Positions 16,330 to 24,297 of a stretch of DNA of 64,000 bases are shown here, piece by piece. The notes beneath the pieces are model-generated. The model made no database searches and was not told the origin of the DNA. It saw nothing but the letters and a program-made list of their open reading frames with translations. The translations under genes and the position numbers were made by a program. The stretch spans positions 23,941-87,940 of the forward strand of contig JAACZU010000014.1 of NCBI GenBank assembly GCA_009996615.1, read 5' to 3'. This stretch comes from Rhodanobacteraceae bacterium (GTDB taxonomy: Bacteria; Pseudomonadota; Gammaproteobacteria; Xanthomonadales; Rhodanobacteraceae). Each line of letters starts with the position of its first letter. Position 1 is the stretch's first letter.

Positions 16330-18273
16330 ATGCGCCCGATCTGGCTCGCCCTCACCCTCGGCCTCGCCCTCCCGCTTGCCACCGCCGCGCCGTCGGTCGA
16401 GCGCAGCGTGGTCGGCACGCGTACGAGCGAGAACATCCCGCCGATTCCGGCCGAGCTCGCCGAGCAGCTGCGCCGCTATGCGAACACGCGCGGCGCCGCG
16501 CTCGGCGGCTGGACCGCGGACGGCGCCGGCCTGCTGGTCACGACGCGTTTCGGCAGCACCGCGCAGGTGCATCGCGTGAAGGCGCCCGGCGGCGCGCGCG
16601 AGCAATTGACGTTCTACGACGAGCCGATCGCAAGCCTCGCACCGAACCCGAAGCAGGACGGTTTTGTGTTCGGCAAGGACGTCGGCGGCTCGGAGTTCTG
16701 GCAGCTGTACTGGTTCGACCTCGCCACGCGCGCGACGACGCTGCTGACCGACGGCACCTCGCGCAACGACAACCCGCTGTGGTCGCCCGACGGCGCGCAG
16801 CTCGCCTGGAGCAGCACCGCGCGCAACGGCACCGACACCGACGTGTGGGTGCTCGACCGCGCCTGCGGCGCGAAGAAGGCGGTCGTGACCGCCGGCGGCG
16901 CGTGGGTCGCGACCGGGTTTTCGGCCGACGGCAGCAAGCTGCTGGTGCAGAAGCTCGTCTCGGCCAACGAGGCGCATCCGGGCGTCGTCGACCTCGCCAG
17001 CGGCAAGCTGACGCTGTTCCCGGTCGATGGCGGCAAGGCCGCGTTCGGCGCGTTCCGCTTCGCGCCGGACAGTAGCGGCGTGTACTACACCTCCGACGAG
17101 GGCAGCGAGTTCAAGACGCTGCGCTTCCACGACCTCAAGGCGAACAAGGTCGTGTCGCTGAGCGGCGCCATTCCGTGGGACGTCGAGGACTACGCGCTGT
17201 CGCGCGATGGCCGCCGGCTGGCCTTCGTCACCAACGAGGACGGCTTCGGCGTGCTGCACCTGCTCGACACCGCCACGCGCGCGGAGCTGCCGCTGCCGGC
17301 GCTGCCCAAGGGCGTCATCGGCGGCGTCGAATTCAGCCCGGACGGCGCGCGCATCGCGTTCGCGCTGAACTCGGCGGTGTCGCCGAGCGACGTCTACACG
17401 ATCGACCTCGCCACGCAGGCGGTGGCGCGCTGGACCCAGAGCGAGATCGGCGGGCTCGATGCGTCGACCTTCATCGCGCCGGAGCTCGTGCGCTTTGCGA
17501 CCTTCGACAAGGCCGGCGGCAAGCCGCGCACGATCCCGGCGTTCTATTACCGCCCGCACGGCGCCGCCGGCGCGAAGGCGCCGGTCGTGATCCAGATCCA
17601 CGGCGGCCCGGAAGCGCAGGCCAGGCCAGTGTTCAACGCGGACATCCAGTACCTGGTCGGCCAGCTCGGCATCGCCGTGCTGGTGCCGAACGTGCGCGGC
17701 TCGGCCGGTTACGGCAAGCATTACCTGCAGCTCGACAACGGCTTCAGGCGCGAGGATGCGGTCAAGGACATCGGCGCGCTGCTCGACTGGATCGGCACGC
17801 GGCCGGAGCTCGACGCGCAGCGCGTGGCGGTCTACGGCGGCTCTTACGGCGGCTACATGGTGCTGGCGACGATGACGCACTATAACGAGCGCCTGCGTGC
17901 CGGCGTCGACATCGTCGGCATCTCGAACTTCGTGACCTTCCTGACCCATACCGAGAGCTACCGCCGCGACCTGCGCCGGGTCGAATACGGCGACGAGCGC
18001 GATCCGAAGATGCGCGCGTTCCTCGAGAAGATCGCGCCGACCACCAACGCGGGCAAGATCACCAAGCCGCTGTTCGTCGCGCAGGGCGCGAACGATCCGC
18101 GCGTGCCGGCCAGCGAGGCGGCGCAGATCGTGGCGAGCGTGCGCGGCAACGGCGGCGAGGTGTGGTTCCTGCAGTTCAGCGACGAGGGCCACGGCTTCCG
18201 CAAGAAGCCGAACGTCGACTACTTCCGCGCCGCGACGATGCTGTTCTGGCAGAAGCACCTGCTCGGCGGTTGA
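16330..18273 (+). CDS. Secreted prolyl oligopeptidase family (S9) peptidase
   Basis: A 647-residue serine peptidase with a signal peptide (LALTLGLALPLATAAPS). Residues ~50-390 form a WD40-like beta-propeller (LWSPDGAQLAWSS, EFSPDGARIAFAL). Residues ~400-647 are the alpha/beta hydrolase: oxyanion loop VIQIHGGPEAQ, nucleophile Ser in VYGGSYGGYMVLA, Asp in QGANDPRVP and His in DEGHGFRKK. The triad is complete. The ATG at 16330 follows GGAGGTTCCC. S9 enzymes cleave short peptides, here probably in the periplasm for peptide nutrition. It is transcribed alone, divergently from the peroxidase gene. Confidence 0.93.
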   Translation: MRPIWLALTLGLALPLATAAPSVERSVVGTRTSENIPPIPAELAEQLRRYANTRGAALGGWTADGAGLLVTTRFGSTAQVHRVKAPGGAREQLTFYDEPIASLAPNPKQDGFVFGKDVGGSEFWQLYWFDLATRATTLLTDGTSRNDNPLWSPDGAQLAWSSTARNGTDTDVWVLDRACGAKKAVVTAGGAWVATGFSADGSKLLVQKLVSANEAHPGVVDLASGKLTLFPVDGGKAAFGAFRFAPDSSGVYYTSDEGSEFKTLRFHDLKANKVVSLSGAIPWDVEDYALSRDGRRLAFVTNEDGFGVLHLLDTATRAELPLPALPKGVIGGVEFSPDGARIAFALNSAVSPSDVYTIDLATQAVARWTQSEIGGLDASTFIAPELVRFATFDKAGGKPRTIPAFYYRPHGAAGAKAPVVIQIHGGPEAQARPVFNADIQYLVGQLGIAVLVPNVRGSAGYGKHYLQLDNGFRREDAVKDIGALLDWIGTRPELDAQRVAVYGGSYGGYMVLATMTHYNERLRAGVDIVGISNFVTFLTHTESYRRDLRRVEYGDERDPKMRAFLEKIAPTTNAGKITKPLFVAQGANDPRVPASEAAQIVASVRGNGGEVWFLQFSDEGHGFRKKPNVDYFRAATMLFWQKHLLGG

Positions 18274-18310
18274 GCGCGGATCGATTGGGGACAATACGTT
18301 TCGGCGTGAC

Positions 18311-18381
18311 TCGCGCCTGCGGCGCTGCGTCCCACCCTGCCTTGGGCAAACTCGTCGGGTGGGACGCAGCCGCGCGGCGGC
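18311..18381. repeat. Dispersed GGTGGGACGCAG inverted repeat
   Basis: CTGCGTCCCACC and its inverted copy GGTGGGACGCAG flank a ~25-base centre in the gap between the convergent S9 peptidase and heme O synthase genes. It could act as a transcription barrier but has no T-tract. Related copies lie at 38131-38203 and 54147-54190. Confidence 0.7.
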
Positions 18382-18447
18382 GTGCGGTGGACCGCACGCG
18401 TCCGACGGCGAGTCCCACCATGCCGCGGCACGCGGGCCCGCGCGGAG

Positions 18448-19368
18448 CTAGCCGACCCGCTGCAGCGTGATCGCCGGACCCGGCGCGGGCGGCGCCGGCA
18501 GGTAATGGTCGACCAGCAGGAACGCGAACAGCGCCATCAGGTAGATGATGGAGTAGTTGAACACGCGCATCGGGAAGAAGTCGTCCGGCGGGTCGAGCAG
18601 GCGGATCGCGTAGTACAGGAACGCGCCGCCGAGCACGAACGCGCCGCCGAGGTAGAACAGCCCGCTCATGCCGGTCAGGTACGGCAGCACGGTGACGACC
18701 AGCAGCAGCACGGTGTAGAGCAGCACGTGCCAGCGCGTGTAGGTGACGCCGTGCGTGACCGGCAGCATCGGCACCTGCGCGCGCGAGTAGTCCTCGCGGC
18801 GGAAGATCGCCAGCGCCCAGAAGTGCGGCGGCGTCCACACGAAGATGATCAGCACCAGCAACAGCGCATGCGCCCAGTCGCGCGGGCCCTGCATGGCGGT
18901 CACCGCGGCCCAGCCGAGCAGCGGCGGCGCGGCGCCGGCGGCGCCGCCGATCACGATGTTCTGCGGCGTGGCGCGCTTGAGGAAGGCGGTGTAGACGACC
19001 GCGTAGCCGATCAGCGAGCAGAACGTCAGCAGCGCGGTCAGCACGTTGACCAGCGCAACGAGGATCGCCATCGACAGCACGCCGAGCGCCAGCGCGAACG
19101 CGAGCACCTGGTGCGGCGTCAGCGTGCCGGTCGCCAGCGGCCGGTGCGAGGTGCGCGCCATCACGCGGTCGATGCGCTGGTCGATCAGGTGGTTCAGCGC
19201 CGCCGCCGAGGCCGCGGCGAGCCAGATGCCGACCAGGCCGGCGACGGACTCACGCAGCGGCGGCAGCCCCGGCACGGCGAGGAACATGCCGATGACCGCA
19301 GTGAACACGATCAGCGCGACGACGCGCGGCTTGGTCAGTTCGAGGTATTCGGCGGCGAGGCTTCGCAT
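18448..19368 (-). CDS. ctaB: Heme O synthase (protoheme IX farnesyltransferase)
   Basis: A 306-residue polytopic membrane prenyltransferase. It adds farnesyl to heme B, making heme O for the aa3 oxidase encoded upstream. UbiA-family signatures are visible: [16 protein letters not shown], the first Asp-rich motif [15 protein letters not shown], and the second loop with [20 protein letters not shown] and VPMLPVTHG. There are about nine hydrophobic segments. The start at 19368 gives the family N-terminus [14 protein letters not shown]. It is the last gene of the oxidase locus, separated from ctaA by ~500 bp of repeat-rich DNA, so it may have its own promoter. Confidence 0.95.
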   Translation of the reverse strand: MRSLAAEYLELTKPRVVALIVFTAVIGMFLAVPGLPPLRESVAGLVGIWLAAASAAALNHLIDQRIDRVMARTSHRPLATGTLTPHQVLAFALALGVLSMAILVALVNVLTALLTFCSLIGYAVVYTAFLKRATPQNIVIGGAAGAAPPLLGWAAVTAMQGPRDWAHALLLVLIIFVWTPPHFWALAIFRREDYSRAQVPMLPVTHGVTYTRWHVLLYTVLLLVVTVLPYLTGMSGLFYLGGAFVLGGAFLYYAIRLLDPPDDFFPMRVFNYSIIYLMALFAFLLVDHYLPAPPAPGPAITLQRVG

Positions 19369-19870
19369 GGGGTCTTCGCTTTCAAGCCCTCCCCCTCGAG
19401 GGGAGGGTTGGGTGGGGATGGTGCTGTTCCGGTGTTGCTTCGGCGTCGCTTGCGCGTCACTGTCTACTCGAACACGGACCCGCGTCCCTGCGTTTTCCAC
19501 TCGCATCCCTGCGAGCGGGTTACTTTCTCTTGCTTGCCCAACGCACAGTCGTGTCGGCACAAGCATCCATCCTTGGGGCGCCTGCCGCTCGACATCCATG
19601 TCTCGCCCCAGCCGCCTGAGAGCGGCTTCGACCCCAACAGCGGCGCCCTCCGGGCATCCTGCCCTGCGGGTGCGTGGTCGCCGGCCGGGGTTCGCCGACG
19701 GCACGTCCATGTGCCGACGGCGAACGCGCGCGCATCGTGCGCGCGCCCCTGCGGGCCTTGTCGTCCGGCGCCCACCGCCGCTGAACGGGGACCCGGGTAA
19801 AGCGGCGCGCTCCTGCGCGCAGAGGCAGATGCAACAGCAGGTGCAAAGCGAGGCAAGCACGCCTGCATGA
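19369..19870. other. Repeat-rich gap between heme A and heme O synthase genes
   Basis: About 500 bp without a convincing gene. It holds a CCCTCCCCCTCGAGGGGAGGG element followed by TTGGGTGGGGATGG (19384-19421), then CGCTCGCATCCCTGCGAGCG followed by GGTTACTTTCTCTTGC (about 19498-19536), which looks like one arm of another dispersed repeat. Further inverted words (GCCGACGGC, GCGCGCGCATCGTGCGCGCGC) lie at 19690-19750. Open frames across it are Arg/Pro/Ala-rich and have no protein character. Confidence 0.6.
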
Positions 19871-21007
19871 TCATGCGCGCTGCAGCGGTGGCTGCACGCG
19901 CACCAACAGCGCGATCAGCGCCAGCAGCAGCAGCGCGGCAACGCCGTTGTGCGCGGTCGCGACCGGCAGCGGCAGCAGCAGCTTGACGTTGGCGATGCCA
20001 AGCGCGACTTGGGCGCACAGCAACGTGCCGAGCAGTGCGGCGAGCGCGCGCAGGCCGCGCCGCCAGGCGACGGCGGCGAGCGCGAGCAGCCCGCCGAACA
20101 CGACCAGCGCGCCGATGCGGTGCGCGAGCTGGATCGCCGCGCGCGCGGACGCATCGAGCACGCCGCCTTCGTAGTTGACGCCGATGCCGCGCCAGAGCAC
20201 GAAGCCTTCGCGGAAGTCGGTCATCGGCCACCACGAACCGGCGCACGTGGGGAAGTCCATGCCGCAGGCCAGCGCGGCGTAGTTCGCGCTGGTCCAGCCA
20301 CCCAGCGCGATCTGCAGCGCGAGCAGCCCCAGGCCGGCGACGACTAGCGGGCGCAGGCGCTGCTGCGCCGGCTCCGGTGCGCAGTGCCAGCCCAGGCGCA
20401 GCGCGACGTAGCCGAGCAGCGCGAACGTCAGCAGGCCGCCGAGCAGGTGGCCCATCACGACGATCGGCTTGAGCAGCCAGGTGACCGTCCACATGCCGAG
20501 CATCGCCTGGAAGATCACCACGGCGAACGCGACGACGGCGACGCGCCACGGCGCGCTGCGCTGCAGCCATGCTGCCGCGGCCAGCGGCAGCGCGATCGCG
20601 ATCGCCGACAGCAGCGCCGAGACGGCGTAGCTCTGCTTCATGTAGAGCACGATGCCGGCGGCGGCGCACGCGGCCGCGGCCAGCAGCATCGCCACGAGCG
20701 GCCGGCGCCGCCAGGCCGCGCTCAGCGCGAGCGCGAACACGAGCAGGCCGAGCGTGCCGGCGATCATGCGGTGCACCTGCTCGCGCCAGGCCTTGTGCGT
20801 CTCGAATGGCCGCTCCGGGAACGCCTCGTTCGCGCGCGCGATCTCGTGCTCGTGGCCGGGCCAGGTTGCCTTGCCGTAGCAGGTCGGCCAGTCCGGGCAG
20901 GACAGCCCGGCGTTGGACAGGCGCACGAACGCGCCGAACACGATCACGCAGAACGCGAACGCGGTCGCGAATGCAGCCAGGCGCGCCGGCGTAAACAGGT
21001 TGCGCAT
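19871..21007 (-). CDS. ctaA: Heme A synthase (COX15/CtaA)
   Basis: A 378-residue membrane enzyme that oxidises heme O to heme A. It shows eight hydrophobic helices and the paired His-bearing segments of the family: [45 protein letters not shown] and [11 protein letters not shown]. The Cys pairs SCPDWPTC and CGMDFPTC are present. The ATG at 21007 is preferred because GAAGGG lies six bases before it. The ATG at 21013 overlaps the previous stop as ATGA but has no spacing from that site. It is translationally coupled to the Sco-like gene. Confidence 0.94.
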   Translation of the reverse strand: MRNLFTPARLAAFATAFAFCVIVFGAFVRLSNAGLSCPDWPTCYGKATWPGHEHEIARANEAFPERPFETHKAWREQVHRMIAGTLGLLVFALALSAAWRRRPLVAMLLAAAACAAAGIVLYMKQSYAVSALLSAIAIALPLAAAAWLQRSAPWRVAVVAFAVVIFQAMLGMWTVTWLLKPIVVMGHLLGGLLTFALLGYVALRLGWHCAPEPAQQRLRPLVVAGLGLLALQIALGGWTSANYAALACGMDFPTCAGSWWPMTDFREGFVLWRGIGVNYEGGVLDASARAAIQLAHRIGALVVFGGLLALAAVAWRRGLRALAALLGTLLCAQVALGIANVKLLLPLPVATAHNGVAALLLLALIALLVRVQPPLQRA

Positions 21008-21009
21008 GC

Positions 21010-21561
21010 TCATCCCTTCACCAGCCGGGCCAGGTCCTTGCGCAGCTTGCTGCCGTCGTAGCCGGCCGCGTAGCGCAGCACGAGGAAGCCGTGCGGGTCG
21101 GCAAACGCCGCCGCGACCGTGTCGGGTGCGACGGGGCGCAGGCCGCCCAGCTGCCCGCCGCGGTCCTGCGCGGCCTGCACCGGCGCCAGCGCCGCCAGCG
21201 TGTCCGGCGGCAGCGTGGCGTCGAGCACGACCACGCGCACGCGGTGCGCGTTCTGGTTCAGGCTCAGCCGCGCGCGGCGCAGCTCGTCGATGCGCGCCAG
21301 GCACTGCTGCGCGCAATCCGGACCGGCCAGCGCGAAGATCGTCCACGACCAGTCGGCATCCTTCCACGCCAGTGGCGCGCCGTTGGCCAGCACGAACGGC
21401 GCACCCGTCAGGTCCTGCGGCGGCGTCACCAGCTCGCCATAGTTGCGCGTGCCAGCCGGCCGCCAGCCGATCGCGTTGAGCACGATCGCGGCGAGCAGCG
21501 GCGCGGCGAACACCAGCGCCAGCAGCACGAGGCCGAGGCGCTTGCGTGAAGCGGATGTCAT
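21010..21561 (-). CDS. Membrane-anchored Sco-like thioredoxin-fold protein of the cox locus
   Basis: A 183-residue protein with one N-terminal membrane anchor (LGLVLLALVFAAPLLAAIVL) and a periplasmic domain. GAPLAWKDADWSWTIFALA is followed by a CxxxC pair in GPDCAQQCLARID, the spacing used by Sco copper chaperones, and a later DPHGFLVLRYAAGYDG segment carries a His where Sco proteins place their copper ligand. Overall similarity to Sco is weak, so this is inference. Its place between SURF1 and heme A synthase supports a role in CuA assembly. GAGGAA lies seven bases before the ATG at 21561. The stop overlaps the next gene. Confidence 0.7.
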   Translation of the reverse strand: MTSASRKRLGLVLLALVFAAPLLAAIVLNAIGWRPAGTRNYGELVTPPQDLTGAPFVLANGAPLAWKDADWSWTIFALAGPDCAQQCLARIDELRRARLSLNQNAHRVRVVVLDATLPPDTLAALAPVQAAQDRGGQLGGLRPVAPDTVAAAFADPHGFLVLRYAAGYDGSKLRKDLARLVKG

Positions 21562-21572
21562 GGAACGGTTCC

Positions 21573-22286
21573 TCACTTGCGCCAATGCAGGAGCACGAAC
21601 ACCGCCACGACGACCGCGGCGAACGTGAACCAGGTGAATGCATACCCGAAATGCCGCTCGGGGGGAAACACTTCCGGCCGCCACTCGCGCACGAACGCAC
21701 TGCCCGCCTCGGGCAGCAGCAGCAGCACGTGCGCATCGAGCGGGCGGCCGAGGTCGGCGGCGATCTCGGCCGGATCGATGTAGATGCTGGTCTTGGGCCA
21801 GCCCGACTGGCGCGGCAACGCGTTGCCGCCCATGCGCAGGCCGGCGCCGGGCGGCGGCGCATACAGCGCGTCGAGCACCTGCGCGCCGTCCGGCGGCGGC
21901 GGGATCGGCGGCAGCGCGCCGTGCGCGTCGCGCGCAAGGAAGCCGCGGTTGACCAGCAGCGCCGGGCCACCGGCGGCCGGCTCGAACACGTCGAACACCA
22001 TCACGCCGGCGCGACCCGCGCGGACCTGGTTGTCGAGCACGTAGGCGTGCCGCGGATCGTAGCGGCCGTCCACGCGCACGCGCGGATGGCGCGCCGGATC
22101 GGCCTGGCGACGCGCCTGCGCGAGCATGACCGGCGCCTGCTGCGCGGCGTCGGCGAAGCGTGCGAACAGCGCCTGCTTCTCGTGCGCGCGCTCGAGCTGC
22201 CAGCTGCCGAGCGCCAGGAACAGCGCCACGCCCGCCACCATCAACACGATCGCCGGCAACGCCGGCCGCTGCCAGCGCCTAGCCAT
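21573..22286 (-). CDS. SURF1-family cytochrome oxidase assembly protein
   Basis: A 237-residue SURF1 protein, which in proteobacteria assists heme A insertion into subunit I. Two terminal transmembrane helices flank a periplasmic domain. The first helix leads into LGSWQLERAHEKQAL, the middle has YVLDNQVRAGRAGVMVF and LLVNRGFLAR, and the end has RHFGYAFTWFTFAAVV; all are family hallmarks. The start is the ATG at 22286. It ends 11 bp before the Sco-like gene and lies in the usual order downstream of subunit III. Confidence 0.92.
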   Translation of the reverse strand: MARRWQRPALPAIVLMVAGVALFLALGSWQLERAHEKQALFARFADAAQQAPVMLAQARRQADPARHPRVRVDGRYDPRHAYVLDNQVRAGRAGVMVFDVFEPAAGGPALLVNRGFLARDAHGALPPIPPPPDGAQVLDALYAPPPGAGLRMGGNALPRQSGWPKTSIYIDPAEIAADLGRPLDAHVLLLLPEAGSAFVREWRPEVFPPERHFGYAFTWFTFAAVVVAVFVLLHWRK

Positions 22287-22350
22287 CGGCGGCAACGGTC
22301 CTGATCGGGTTGTTCATCACGGCGATCGACTGGAGGCCGAGGGTTGCAGG

Positions 22351-22480
22351 ATCGCGGCCGAAGCCGCTCCTACGAAGCAGCACCGCCGCAGGAGCGGCGC
22401 AGCCGCGACGAGGCGCTGCGGCGCGTCTGCGCGGCGCGCTGCCTTTGCGAATCCCGAATGCCCAATCCCGAATCCCGGCC
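22351..22480. repeat. Two dispersed repeat families between ctaE and SURF1
   Basis: 22351-22412 holds GCGGCCGAAGCCGCTCCTAC and GCAGGAGCGGCGCAGCCGCGA, members of the GTAGGAGCGG..CCGCGA family of REP-like hairpins. 22447-22480 holds an inverted GGATTCGGGATT..GGGATTCG unit that ends two bases before the ctaE stop. Together they fill the 195-bp gap where related operons often carry a small DUF2909 gene. Confidence 0.75.
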
Positions 22481-22481
22481 G

Positions 22482-23351
22482 TTACAGCACGTACACGAAC
22501 AGGAAGAGGCCCAGCCAGACCACGTCGACGAAGTGCCAGTACCAGGCGACCGCCTCGAAGCCGAAGTGGTCGTCGCGCGTGAAGTGGCCCTTGGCGCAGC
22601 GGAACCAGATCACCGCGATCATGATCGCGCCGAGCGTCACGTGCATGCCGTGGAAGCCGGTCAGCATGAAGAACGTCGAGCCATAGATGCCGCTGCCGAG
22701 CGTCAGGTTCAGCTGCTCGTAGGCGTGGTGGTACTCGTAGGCCTGGAAGCCGAGGAAGACCGCGCCGAGCAGCACGGTCGCGGCGAGGAACACCAGCAGG
22801 CGCGTGCGGTGGCCGGCGCGCAGCGCATGGTGCGCGATCGTGATCGTGACGCCCGAGGTCAGCAGCAGCATCGTGTTCAGCAGCGGAATGCCCCAGGCCG
22901 ACATCGTCGAGAACGTACCGCCGACGCTGCCCGGGCCGTTGGTCGGCCACGCGGCGCTGAATTCCGGCCACAGGAAGTGGTTGGTCATCGCGCCGTGGCC
23001 TTCGCCACCGAGCCACGGCACCGACAGTGCGCGCGCGTAGAACAGGGCGCCGAAGAACGCGGCGAAGAACATCACCTCGGAGAAGATGAACCACATCATC
23101 CCCATGCGGAACGAGACGTCGACCTGCTTGTTGTACAGGCCGCGCACCGACTCGCGGATGACCGCGCCAAACCAGCCGAACATCATGACCAGCAGCAGCG
23201 CGACGCCGAGCGCCATCAGCGGCCGGCCGGCCCCGGGATATTCATCCATCCACAGCGCGGCGCCACTGAGCGTGCTGATCAGGCCGAGCGAGCCGACGAT
23301 CGGCCAGTGGCTGCCGTGGGGAACGTAGTAAGCACCTTGTGTTTGCGCCAT
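22482..23351 (-). CDS. ctaE: Cytochrome c oxidase subunit III
   Basis: A 289-residue, seven-helix core subunit of aa3 oxidase. It starts MAQTQGAYYVPHGSHWP. Diagnostic segments include FRMGMMWFIFSEVMFFAAFF with the conserved Glu, NTMLLLTSGVTITIAHHAL, TGFHGMHVTLGAIM and the C-terminal YWHFVDVVWLGLFLFVYVL. All match the family at normal length. It lies 14 bp downstream of ctaG in the oxidase operon. Confidence 0.96.
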   Translation of the reverse strand: MAQTQGAYYVPHGSHWPIVGSLGLISTLSGAALWMDEYPGAGRPLMALGVALLLVMMFGWFGAVIRESVRGLYNKQVDVSFRMGMMWFIFSEVMFFAAFFGALFYARALSVPWLGGEGHGAMTNHFLWPEFSAAWPTNGPGSVGGTFSTMSAWGIPLLNTMLLLTSGVTITIAHHALRAGHRTRLLVFLAATVLLGAVFLGFQAYEYHHAYEQLNLTLGSGIYGSTFFMLTGFHGMHVTLGAIMIAVIWFRCAKGHFTRDDHFGFEAVAWYWHFVDVVWLGLFLFVYVL

Positions 23352-23365
23352 GGCGGCCACTCTCG

Positions 23366-23962
23366 TCAGTCGGTCGTTGCAAGGGATCGGCCCGCCGCTC
23401 GCGGCGACAGGGCGGTTTCGGACAGGCGCTGCGTCGCCGCCTCGTTCGCGAAGAACGTGTACGACAGCGTCAGCTCGCGGATTTCCTTCGGCAGGCGCGG
23501 ATCGACGAAGAACCGCACCGGCATGCGCCGCGATTCGTCCGCCTGCAGCACCTGCTCGGTGAAGCAGAAGCATTCGGTCTTGTTGAAGTACAGCGAGGCG
23601 TTGCTCGGCGCGACGCTCGGCACGGCGTTGCCGACGATCGCCGCCCCGCTCAGGTTGTGCGCGTCGAACCAGACCTCGGTCAGCTTGCCCGGGTGCACGT
23701 CGACGCTGGTCACCTCCGGCACGAACGTCCACGGCAGCTTGCTGTTGACGCTGGCGACGAACTGCACCGTGACCGTGCGGCTGGTGTCCTCGACCAGGCC
23801 GGCCGTGCTGGCCGCGCCGGCGCCGAGCTTGACGCCGAGCACATGCTCGCAGACCACGCGGTACACCGGCACCATCGCGAAGCCGAACAGGAACGCGCAG
23901 ATGCAGACGATCGCGGCGGTCCTGAGCAGCGCGCGGTTGCGCCGGGTCGCTTCGTCGCTCAT
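23366..23962 (-). CDS. ctaG: Cox11/CtaG copper chaperone for CuB
   Basis: A 198-residue protein with a single N-terminal membrane helix (AAIVCICAFLFGFAMVPVY) followed by a periplasmic immunoglobulin-like domain. The copper-binding signature FNKTECFCFTEQ is intact, and MPVRFFVDPRLP follows as usual. It inserts copper into the CuB site of subunit I. The start at 23962 overlaps the stop of the 43-residue gene as ATGA, so the two are translationally coupled. Confidence 0.95.
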   Translation of the reverse strand: MSDEATRRNRALLRTAAIVCICAFLFGFAMVPVYRVVCEHVLGVKLGAGAASTAGLVEDTSRTVTVQFVASVNSKLPWTFVPEVTSVDVHPGKLTEVWFDAHNLSGAAIVGNAVPSVAPSNASLYFNKTECFCFTEQVLQADESRRMPVRFFVDPRLPKEIRELTLSYTFFANEAATQRLSETALSPRAAGRSLATTD

Positions 23963-24090
23963 GACCTCAGCCACGCCCCGATGATCGACGCCAGGAACAG
24001 CGCCACCGCGACCAGCCCGACGACCGCCGCGGTCCGCCGCGCACGCGCGCGGCGTTCCTCGAAGTCCGGATTGTCGTGCCGCTGCGCCAT
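23959..24090 (-). CDS. Small single-helix cytochrome oxidase assembly protein (43 aa)
   Basis: The product starts MAQRHDNPDFEERRARARRT and continues with one hydrophobic helix (AAVVGLVAVALFLASII) ending GAWLRS. Tiny one-helix proteins annotated as cytochrome oxidase small assembly proteins sit between subunit I and ctaG in several proteobacteria. The position, the N-in basic segment and the single helix fit that group. Its stop overlaps the ctaG start by ATGA. No clear ribosome-binding site is visible. The exact role is unknown. Confidence 0.72.
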   Translation of the reverse strand: MAQRHDNPDFEERRARARRTAAVVGLVAVALFLASIIGAWLRS

Positions 24091-24147
24091 GCCGTTATGT
24101 CATTCCAACGATTACGCGTGAATCGAAGCTGCTGTTGTCAAAAAGTG

Positions 24148-24178
24148 CGGCCATGGATGGCCGTTTTTTGATTCCCGC
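24148..24178. terminator. Hairpin with T-runs on both sides, between ctaD and the small assembly gene
   Basis: The core CGGCCATGGATGGCCG is palindromic except for its centre. TTTTTT follows on the plus strand and CACTTTTTG on the minus strand. For transcripts coming from ctaD this could attenuate expression before the assembly genes. The loop is very tight, so the true stem is probably five or six pairs. Confidence 0.45.
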
Positions 24179-24297
24179 GGTCACGGATGACCGCACAAAC
24201 AAACCCGTGGATGGCCGCTTCTGGAGCCGCCGACAAAGCGCTGCCCCCGAAACGGCACGACCACTCAACCCGCAGCGATCACGGACGATCGCACCCA

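Noticed and set aside
19498-19760. Inverted words upstream of ctaB considered as a retron or riboswitch
   Set aside because: No reverse transcriptase is near, no known riboswitch core could be recognised, and the parts look like dispersed repeats.
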